From CAZDML01 sp964506645 (lineage in GTDB: Bacteria; Elusimicrobiota; Elusimicrobia; 2-01-FULL-59-12), in the NCBI GenBank assembly GCA_964506645.1, contig CAZDML010000120.1, positions 1 through 6,219 of the forward strand: a stretch of 6,219 nt of DNA, given 5' to 3'. Position numbers and translations under genes: made by a program. Shown here piece by piece: positions 1 through 5,676 of the stretch (positions are counted from its first letter, which is position 1; every line of letters begins with the position of its first letter). Below the pieces are notes generated by a model. That model had not been told where the DNA came from, searched no databases, and saw only the letters and a program-made list of their open reading frames with translations.

Positions 1-116
1 GAATACGAAGCATAACAGCTAAATTTTAGGAGTTTGACCACGGTAAACCTATAGACCACACGGGTAAATATCCTGTCCGATGGGCCTACGGTTTCTATGG
101 GACTCGGCCAAGGCTC

Positions 117-154
117 AAAATAAAAACGGCCCGCCAGGGTTCTGGCGGGCCGTT
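117..154 (-). terminator. Intrinsic terminator of the giant gene
   Basis: On the minus strand, a perfect 13-bp GC-rich stem (arms 154-142 and 137-125, loop 141-138) is followed by TTTTTATTTT. It begins 23 bases after the TAA stop at 178. No T-run follows on the plus strand, so it acts only for minus-strand transcription and ends the transcription unit here. Confidence 0.93.
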
Positions 155-177
155 CGTAAGAAACAATGAGACTTCTC

Positions 178-3100
178 TTATGCCGATATGCCAGCGAGGA
201 GTCGTCCGGCCTTGTGGATTCTCCGATCCTCATCCGATGTTGCTCCAAGCGCTGCGGCGATACGAGCACGCACCGGCGGGAAGAAACCGACAGCCACAGT
301 TCCCAAAGCGATAGCGACACCGCTTAAGATTGCGCTTCCTGACGCTAAGAACGCCAGCGCTAAGGCTGTGGCAGCGAAAATCGCTGATGGGGCCGATTGC
401 GCCAGGAATGAACGTTCTCGGGCTTCCAGGACGGTATCAAGAGATGAAGTAGCTCCTGCCGATTCAGCGACATTGTTTTCATAGGTCGCTTTATTTAATT
501 CAGCTTTCGCGGCCTGCGCGCGAAGTCCTTTGTAGCTGAGGTAAGCCGTCAGTAGGATTCCCACCGCGCCTATTGCCAGGAGGAGCGGGTTATGGATGAC
601 GAGGCCAATTGCTGCAAGAAAAACGCCGGGATTGGCCTGCATGAAGCTGTTGACGTCTACGCTACCAAGATCGATATTTCGATCGAACTGTTTGGATGTG
701 GACTTTTTCCCACCCGCACCCGTTGCTGAAGCGCCGCGGGCTGTTAAATGCAGCACTGCGTCTCGAACTGCTACACCGGCAACTCCCTGGTGCTCATGAT
801 AACGATAACCGCTTTCAAGGGCCTGCTTAAATTCTTCCGACTGGATCAGCCGGACATAGGCCAACATGTGGCTTTTGGCATATTCTTTTGCCAGATTGTG
901 CATGCCGAGTGCATCGACATGGGTTCCGAAGAGCGTAATAAAGTGGAATCCAATACCGTATTCCCCTAATTTGTCTTCAAATTCCAGAAGGTGGCGGGCA
1001 ATGTCCTCTGCCGACCAGGAAGCAGGGTAGAGGTCGGGATTAAGCCAATTGAACGAAGGCGAATTATTGATCGCCAAAAACTGATGCGGGAATTTCTCCC
1101 GTACACCATCGGCCCATTCTTTCGCCTGCGGGAGGTTGGGTTTCTCCTGTTCCATCCAGAGAAAGTCTGCGTACGGAGCATAGGCGCGGCTTCTTACAAT
1201 CGCCACATCCACACCGTGCTTCACCTGATAGTAGCCTTCAAAGGTGCGGGATTTGTCCCAATCCCAGTGAACGGTTTGTGTCAGATGCAGCGCCATCTGT
1301 TTCATTTCAGAAAACGATAACGTGTGCTGGAGAGGATCTGTATCCTTCATCCAATTCTCCGCGGTTCGCTCACGATCAGTGATCGTCACGTCGCGTAAGA
1401 TTGCCTCTTGAACTGCCTCGCGATACGTTTTCAGCTTCGCTTCGGACTTCCACAGTTCACTCAGGCGCTGAAGTGTTTCATATTGCTTGTTCTGATCCTG
1501 ACTATGCTGCCAGGCGGCCCGTACACCGCTGGCTAATTTAGGCCATTTTTCAGCAAGCGCTGCCAATTTCTCGTCGGCATTCGGTACATCCGCTTTATTC
1601 CATGCCAGGGCAATAAGATCATGCAGTGAAATGATATTCGGGTTTGTGGCACCGAGAATGAACGCATGGTCGCGCGCATCGGTATTGCTGGTTAGAAGAT
1701 CGGCGGCCTCAGAATCTGTCCGAGCCACTGTCATCAATTCGGAGCCAAACAAATCCGCTGCCGCGCGGGCATCCATCAGACGCTGAATATGTTCCTGAAC
1801 CGGGACAAGCACTTTACCAGCCATGTGGCCGCACTTTTTAAGGCCGTGCGCCTGGTCTTCAATGTGAACTGCGGCGGCACCGGCTTGGATAAAGTACTCA
1901 ATCATTTCCGTCACAGCCATATGTCCGGTGTCCATATCCGCGAAGATCGGCATGTCGTAATCGATACGCGGAGTATTGTCCAGCGTCTCAGGGTGCTTCC
2001 CATGCCGGGCCACTTCCTGGTTAGAGGACTGGTTACGCAAAAACGCATTAATGCTGGAAACGACATTCGGGACCGTATCGTAGGGATAGCGGGCCAGGTC
2101 TGGACCGGGAAATTTTGGATGCAGGAAGGACGCCTGCCAACCGCTAACGTAGAGGGCAGGAATTCCATTTTGCGCCATAATAGCGGCCTGGTGTCCATTG
2201 ATCGGACCGCCGGTCCCGACGTAAGTAGGCTTTTTCCCTTCCTGGCGGTTACGTTCAAACTGTTCCATCATGGCATAGAGCTTACGCGCCATTCGGTTGG
2301 TATGTTCCGTATTCACCAGGCTGATGGAAGGCCGTAGGCGGGCAATATCCGTTGCCGACCAGATGCGACGTGTGTGTTTAAAGCGGTCGCTTCTCATCCA
2401 CTCCGCAATCTTTCCGGCCTCTTTAAGATGGGTGAAATATTCCAGAAGTGCTGCCTTTGAAACCACTTTTCCGAAGAAGGAGTAGATTTTCTGCCAACGT
2501 GTGATGGGGTTTACATCGTCCACCAGATTCAGAAGCGCATGAGCGCCATAATTGGCCATTTTGTCGCTTTCGATTTGCTGGCTCATCATCTCAAACAGCG
2601 AGGGCCAAATACTTTCGTTATATTTCACGCGGTCGCCGCTGAATTGTGTCGCAATGACATCCGACTTGTAGGCATTGAGCATCTGAGTGAAGAGTGCAAA
2701 GGACATTTTCTGTCCGGCAAACTGCGGATCAGAAAACATTTCATTGAAGAGCGGCATGGCATACGTTCGGTCTTTGGGGTCTTTGGCAAAGGATTTGGCA
2801 GCAACATTCGCATAATCTGCGGGCATGTCCTGCAGCTGAACCTGATGGTGAACCACTTGCCAGAGGTAATGCCAGAAAATTTCATAGGTAGCGAAATCGT
2901 TCATGAAGCGGACCCCATTGATTGGATCTTCGATGGCCGCCGCGTTATTTCCCTTCTGCTGCTCATACATGTACTGCATCACGTAGTGAATCGCAACCAT
3001 GACACCCAGGCTCGTCCGTTTTTCTCCATCAAAATGAATATTGAGAAGGCGGTCGAGCGCTTCCGGCGTGTAATCCACTGCGACAGGGGCATCTTCCTGA

Positions 3101-5496
3101 ACATGATCATCCAGCAGAGGTTCATTGCCGGCGTCGACATATTCCGGGTCAATCGTCGCGGTCCAGCTTAAGCGATAGCCCTGTTTGCGCTCACGCAGCT
3201 TATCCGTGCGGATCGCATCAATTGCGAAATCATTTAAATCTCTGCGGGCGGGATTTTTCATTTGCGCGGCCATACCGCCTACGGGAATAAACCCATGCTT
3301 GCGGGCGATGGCGACGTTACGGCGTGAATAATAATCAGTAAATCCAACGCGCATGGTTACGGTATGCGGATCTGCAACGATTCGACTGGCATCCTGATGA
3401 TTCTGAACGATATGGCTTGAGATGTAATCCCAGCGGCCGACGTTCATTCCAGCCAAACGGTGACGGAGCACCCAAGCGATTTCTTCCTGCTGCAGAACAC
3501 CTTCCACGCGTTCAACTAGCACTTCAATTTTAATGGTGCCATGGGCGAGCCCTAACTTGTCTTCTACAGCGCGGAATACCTTGTCGACCCAGACAGCTTC
3601 CTGCCAGGACTGAATCTTCGGACTGTAAAAATAGAGCCCTTTGCCGCGCTTATTTAAGTCGCTGTAAAAATTAAGCGCAGCAGTTGTGATGTCTGCAATG
3701 GTCGCAGGTACCGGCTTACCGTTGAGAGTTAAGTGACGGCTTTCCAAGTGAATGCCGCGATGACGAAATAAAAGAACAGGCCACTTTTTATCGCTTTTTG
3801 GAACGACGGAATCTGCTTTGCCTGGACGTTTGAAAACCTTCAGTGAACCTTTCAGCACTTCTTTTACCGTTCTCATAGCGGCGTAAAGCCGTTCATGTTT
3901 GTCCGTCTGGGCATCTTCAAAGTCCACCATATAGTGGCGCGCATCCGAGTTGAGCCCGCCAATGAACATATTGGGCTCAGCTGCGGGGCCGGTCAGTTGA
4001 AGGCCTGGGCGCTGCATTTCAGCGGGAATTGGATCAACTGCCCACTGTTTCGTTCGAATTTGTTTTGCCGACCAGGTAACGCCATCCGCATCCGTTATTT
4101 TTGTGTTTGCATTTAAGAATGCGGGAGTGTTCCTGCCTGTATCTATTAGCGCCTGATGTTGCGCGCGGGCATTGAGCAGCGCTTGTTGCTCGTCACCGAG
4201 GTCCGTCGTAATCTGGGCAATCGTGCTAAGAACATCGCCGCTTAATAGATCGCCGTATTTAGACTTCACATCTTTGCGGACTTTGATTTTAGCGGCTGGG
4301 GCATCGACGGGTATTGACGTGTTGCCATCGATGGCCTTCACGCCGCCCACGACAGCAATACCTGCAAGGCTGGCTTCCGATCCATGGCCGAAATACTTTT
4401 GGAATAGAATAACTGCCAGTGTGAATAGTCCGGCTTTGACGGCGGGTTGACGACCTACCTGGACAGCGACTGATTTGATCTTCGAGGAACTGAATTTGCG
4501 AAGCTGCATGGGAATCGTTTGCGAAAAGAAGTGCACGACAGCCAGGTTCCACTGTTCCTGCATTCTTTCCTTATATAAGAGTTCATGGCCGAGATGATTG
4601 ATCGTAGGGGTCACAACGGCATAGGTTTTCCCTTCTTTCTTGAGCTGATCCGAAATCCCCATCGAATGGAATCCGCCGATCACCATCACACGCGGACCCG
4701 CAATGGTGGAGGCTTTGGCGTTATCGAGAAGCACATGATCGCGAATATGGGCGAGCCGGTAGAAGTTTTCGGCAGCCGTTACGGCTTTTGCCAGAGCCGC
4801 GGATTCGGGATTAAACGCTTTATTGGCTTGATACGCTGAAAAATCTTGCGGAGTCAGTTCAAGGCGGACGAGTGCGGAGACGCGGCGCAATTGCTGCGCC
4901 ATAATGTCCTGGGAAGAAACACCCATCGATTCCTGTAAGGAACGGATCTTTTGAATTTCGCGAAGTGCGGAGGTGCGGTTCTCCAGAACGGCTTTATAGG
5001 CCATCAAGTGTTCAACATAAATTTTCGGGTCTTCCAGGCCGGTGAGTTTGAGTGGAGTATAGGCATCGCTGTCCCAGCGCGCATGTTTTAAAGTCAGCGC
5101 CGCGAGTTCAGCACCCGAGAGGTATCCTTGGCGGACGAGATCCTGAGCATAGGAGATTCGTGCGGCTTCTGGCATGGATCGGAGCAGAGAAAGATTTTCC
5201 TGACCAAATGCGCCTTCCACGAGGACGTTGCGGACGTTCCATTTCTTAAACGCATGGGAGATGAGCTTTGAAATGTTTGTCTGCGCTTCTTCGTGGGCAT
5301 GTAAATCCTGAATGAGGATGTAGTCCGGAAGCGATCGTCCAGAGGTTATGTTCGTCTCGGATATCTGTCCGTATGCTGCAGGAAGTGTAAATGAAGTGTG
5401 GGAAGTAAACTGTGTAAAGGGTGCAGCAAAGGTCGGGTTAGCAACAAGAGCGGGTACCAGTATGGCTGCAAAGACTCGGACGGTGAGTTTATTCAT
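178..5496 (-). CDS. Giant exported fusion: ChaN/TraB-like domain + malate synthase-like + isocitrate lyase + membrane tail
   Basis: This 1772-residue protein is read without interruption. I chose the start at 5496 (MNKLTVRVFAA) because AAGGGAG lies 8 bases upstream and a signal peptide begins exactly there; an in-frame ATG at 5592 would add 32 non-signal residues and has no ribosome site. Domains by residue: 1-25 signal peptide; 56-298 ChaN/TraB-like; 356-370 short hydrophobic stretch; 413-992 malate synthase A-like; 1030-1604 isocitrate lyase; 1605-1772 tail with two hydrophobic blocks. Isocitrate lyase splits isocitrate into succinate and glyoxylate, and malate synthase joins glyoxylate with acetyl-CoA to form malate; together they are the glyoxylate shunt. 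The lyase domain keeps SGWQ, HIEDQ, KKCGH (1220-1224), ARTD and SPSFNW. The synthase domain keeps DFED, the RG.HL arginine, GRWDY and GGMAA but departs elsewhere. Enzyme folds behind an export signal are odd, because CoA substrates are cytoplasmic. Family assignment of both enzyme domains is firm; activity, location and the N-terminal role are open. Confidence 0.93.
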   Translation of the reverse strand: MNKLTVRVFAAILVPALVANPTFAAPFTQFTSHTSFTLPAAYGQISETNITSGRSLPDYILIQDLHAHEEAQTNISKLISHAFKKWNVRNVLVEGAFGQENLSLLRSMPEAARISYAQDLVRQGYLSGAELAALTLKHARWDSDAYTPLKLTGLEDPKIYVEHLMAYKAVLENRTSALREIQKIRSLQESMGVSSQDIMAQQLRRVSALVRLELTPQDFSAYQANKAFNPESAALAKAVTAAENFYRLAHIRDHVLLDNAKASTIAGPRVMVIGGFHSMGISDQLKKEGKTYAVVTPTINHLGHELLYKERMQEQWNLAVVHFFSQTIPMQLRKFSSSKIKSVAVQVGRQPAVKAGLFTLAVILFQKYFGHGSEASLAGIAVVGGVKAIDGNTSIPVDAPAAKIKVRKDVKSKYGDLLSGDVLSTIAQITTDLGDEQQALLNARAQHQALIDTGRNTPAFLNANTKITDADGVTWSAKQIRTKQWAVDPIPAEMQRPGLQLTGPAAEPNMFIGGLNSDARHYMVDFEDAQTDKHERLYAAMRTVKEVLKGSLKVFKRPGKADSVVPKSDKKWPVLLFRHRGIHLESRHLTLNGKPVPATIADITTAALNFYSDLNKRGKGLYFYSPKIQSWQEAVWVDKVFRAVEDKLGLAHGTIKIEVLVERVEGVLQQEEIAWVLRHRLAGMNVGRWDYISSHIVQNHQDASRIVADPHTVTMRVGFTDYYSRRNVAIARKHGFIPVGGMAAQMKNPARRDLNDFAIDAIRTDKLRERKQGYRLSWTATIDPEYVDAGNEPLLDDHVQEDAPVAVDYTPEALDRLLNIHFDGEKRTSLGVMVAIHYVMQYMYEQQKGNNAAAIEDPINGVRFMNDFATYEIFWHYLWQVVHHQVQLQDMPADYANVAAKSFAKDPKDRTYAMPLFNEMFSDPQFAGQKMSFALFTQMLNAYKSDVIATQFSGDRVKYNESIWPSLFEMMSQQIESDKMANYGAHALLNLVDDVNPITRWQKIYSFFGKVVSKAALLEYFTHLKEAGKIAEWMRSDRFKHTRRIWSATDIARLRPSISLVNTEHTNRMARKLYAMMEQFERNRQEGKKPTYVGTGGPINGHQAAIMAQNGIPALYVSGWQASFLHPKFPGPDLARYPYDTVPNVVSSINAFLRNQSSNQEVARHGKHPETLDNTPRIDYDMPIFADMDTGHMAVTEMIEYFIQAGAAAVHIEDQAHGLKKCGHMAGKVLVPVQEHIQRLMDARAAADLFGSELMTVARTDSEAADLLTSNTDARDHAFILGATNPNIISLHDLIALAWNKADVPNADEKLAALAEKWPKLASGVRAAWQHSQDQNKQYETLQRLSELWKSEAKLKTYREAVQEAILRDVTITDRERTAENWMKDTDPLQHTLSFSEMKQMALHLTQTVHWDWDKSRTFEGYYQVKHGVDVAIVRSRAYAPYADFLWMEQEKPNLPQAKEWADGVREKFPHQFLAINNSPSFNWLNPDLYPASWSAEDIARHLLEFEDKLGEYGIGFHFITLFGTHVDALGMHNLAKEYAKSHMLAYVRLIQSEEFKQALESGYRYHEHQGVAGVAVRDAVLHLTARGASATGAGGKKSTSKQFDRNIDLGSVDVNSFMQANPGVFLAAIGLVIHNPLLLAIGAVGILLTAYLSYKGLRAQAAKAELNKATYENNVAESAGATSSLDTVLEARERSFLAQSAPSAIFAATALALAFLASGSAILSGVAIALGTVAVGFFPPVRARIAAALGATSDEDRRIHKAGRLLAGISA
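181..684 (-). other. Hydrophobic C-terminal tail (residues 1605-1772)
   Basis: After the isocitrate lyase end come two long hydrophobic blocks. Residues 1625-1654 contain 'FLAAIGLVIHNPLLLAIGAVGILL', and residues 1704-1741 run from 'AIFAATALALAFLASGSAIL' into a second Gly/Val/Phe stretch. Each is followed by an arginine-bearing helix ('KGLRAQAAKAEL' and 'PVRARIAAALGA'). A charged linker of about 50 residues separates them. They look like one or two membrane hairpins. No known domain was recognised. No isocitrate lyase I know of carries such a tail, so it suggests membrane attachment. Confidence 0.65.
685..2409 (-). other. Isocitrate lyase domain, long eukaryotic/Icl2-like type (residues 1030-1604)
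   Basis: Motifs in order: 'YVGTGGP', 'ALYVSGWQAS' (1118-1121), 'IFADMDTGH' (1186-1191), 'AAVHIEDQAHG', 'KKCGHMAGKVLVP' with C1222 and H1224, 'TVARTDSEAADL', 'DHAFILGATNPN', 'WDWDKSRTFEGYY', 'AYAPYADFLWME', 'NNSPSFNW' (1477-1484), 'FHFITLFGTH', ending in 'STSKQF', like the 'TEDQF' end of the family. All main substrate and Mg positions appear kept. About 133 residues lie between 'FILG' and 'RTFEGYY', where E. coli AceA has almost none and plant/fungal or Icl2-type enzymes have roughly 100, which places this in the long class. The segment after ADMDTG is about three residues shorter than in relatives. The domain is likely active if folded in the presence of Mg and isocitrate. Confidence 0.93.
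2521..4260 (-). other. Malate synthase A-like domain (residues 413-992)
   Basis: The colinear match to malate synthase A, compared with the E. coli sequence as I remember it, runs from 'DLGDEQQALLNARAQHQ' through 'LQLTGP', 'YMVDFEDA' (525-528), 'LLFRHRGIHL' (R580), 'YFYSPKIQSWQEA', 'VLVERVEG' (E662), 'GMNVGRWDYI' (D690), 'FIPVGGMAA', 'FDGEKRT', 'FMNDFATYEI' (D867) and 'LWQVVHH' to the terminal helices. By alignment R580 is the catalytic arginine, E662 and D690 the Mg ligands, and D867 the catalytic base. Departures: the family [KR]-x-H-x2-GLN-x-G-x-WDYxF signature reads RHRLAGMNVGRWDYIS; the Glu before the catalytic Asp is Asn; the loop with Trp-x-Ala-His-Pro reads 'SWTATIDP'; the usual Pro-x-Trp/Asn element after DFED is missing. 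About 44 residues (887-930) are inserted after VVHH. The fold is sure and the activity uncertain. Confidence 0.85.
4603..5331 (-). other. ChaN/TraB/erythromycin-esterase-like domain (residues 56-298)
   Basis: The domain opens with a strand and 'IQDLHAHEEAQTNI' (D64, H66, H68), then 'VLVEGAFG' (E94), and closes with 'VMVIGGFHSMGI' (H277) followed by 'YAVVTPT'. A His/Asp-rich first strand, a Glu-Gly second strand and a late Gly-x-His strand is the layout of the ChaN/TraB/EreA-like group, which includes haem-binding ChaN and putative metal-dependent hydrolases. I recall very similar leader domains at the start of secreted proteins from Omnitrophota genomes. The middle part is helical and charged. 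The family call is by motif order only, and the function is unknown; binding of a metal or haem by the His/Asp/Glu set is inference. Confidence 0.5.
5422..5496 (-). other. Signal peptide of the giant fusion protein
   Basis: Residues 1-25 show a short basic n-region (K3, R8), a hydrophobic core 'VFAAILVPALVA' and a small-residue end 'PTFAA' followed by Pro. This fits a Sec signal with cleavage after A24 or A25, though it could also stay uncleaved as an anchor. There is no lipobox cysteine and no twin arginine. The following residues are rich in Thr/Ser/Phe, as is common in exported proteins. Confidence 0.8.
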
Positions 5497-5555
5497 TTCG
5501 ATGTCTCCCTTTTCGTTGCACGTTACGTCACCGTAACGGCTGACCCCATCGAAAC
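5495..5555 (-). promoter_or_regulatory. Foldable leader: GNRA hairpin nested in a stem that pairs the start codon
   Basis: On the minus strand, CGTTACG (5538-5532) and CGTAACG (5527-5521) form a perfect 7-bp stem capped by GTGA, a GNRA tetraloop. Around it, TTTCGATG (5554-5547) is perfectly complementary to CATCGAAA (5503-5496), whose last base is the A of the ATG; one further G-U pair takes in the U. The Shine-Dalgarno lies in the single-stranded side between the two stems. As DNA the inner part is also a palindrome that a dimeric repressor could bind. It matches no riboswitch class I know. Confidence 0.45.
5505..5511 (-). promoter_or_regulatory. Ribosome binding site for the giant gene
   Basis: On the minus strand AAGGGAG precedes the ATG at 5496 with 8 bases between, a good Shine-Dalgarno match and spacing. 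It fixes the start at 5496 rather than the in-frame ATG at 5592. Confidence 0.75.
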
Positions 5556-5557
5556 CT

Positions 5558-5595
5558 ATTTTCAAAGACACCAGATTTTCACAGAATGCCACCAG
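5558..5595 (-). repeat. Imperfect tandem repeat CTGGTG...GAAAAT
   Basis: Two adjoining copies on the minus strand (5595-5575 and 5574-5558) each begin CTGGTG and end TGTGAAAAT or TTTGAAAAT, differing by a 4-base gap. The repeat overlaps the possible -10 element, so it could hold paired regulator sites, or be chance. Confidence 0.4.
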
Positions 5596-5603
5596 TGAAA
5601 CAA
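5575..5603 (-). promoter_or_regulatory. Possible weak sigma70-like promoter
   Basis: TTGTTT (5603-5598) and GAAAAT (5580-5575) are separated by 17 bases on the minus strand, matching 3/6 and 4/6 of the consensus. Transcription would start near 5568, leaving a leader of about 70 bases that contains the whole nested hairpin. The match is poor, and readthrough from the upstream gene is an equal alternative. Confidence 0.25.
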
Positions 5604-5676
5604 TAGTACGAAGGGCTAAAAAATCAGGGACTGAAGGGCCTAGCGCAACTCTGGGACCTGAGGCTACGACGGAAGG

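Noticed and set aside
1..116. Promoter for a gene left of the window
   Set aside because: TTGACC at 34-39 on the plus strand has no -10 element at proper spacing, and minus-strand candidates match equally poorly.
80..169. Small plus-strand open frame starting at the ATG at 80
   Set aside because: It runs through the terminator hairpin, has no ribosome site, and is too short to support.
1789..2337. Open frame of 182 residues on the plus strand
   Set aside because: It is antisense to the most conserved part of the isocitrate lyase (KKCGH region), with no ribosome site or recognisable domain.
2539..3171. Open frame of 210 residues on the plus strand
   Set aside because: It lies wholly opposite the malate synthase domain, and its translation shows no family pattern. 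It is the shadow of a strongly supported gene.
5497..5592. Longer start of the giant gene at the ATG at 5592
   Set aside because: The extra 32 residues are not signal-like, no Shine-Dalgarno precedes that ATG, and the region holds the leader structure. The site at 5505-5511 supports 5496.
5497..5592. A known riboswitch in the leader (cyclic di-GMP or fluoride type)
   Set aside because: Short G-rich pieces looked suggestive, but the conserved cores of these classes are not present. Only the nested stems can be supported.
5610..5676. Terminator of the upstream acyltransferase gene
   Set aside because: A run of six T occurs on the minus strand, but the sequence before it (with GAAGGGC twice in direct, not inverted, orientation) makes no stable stem.
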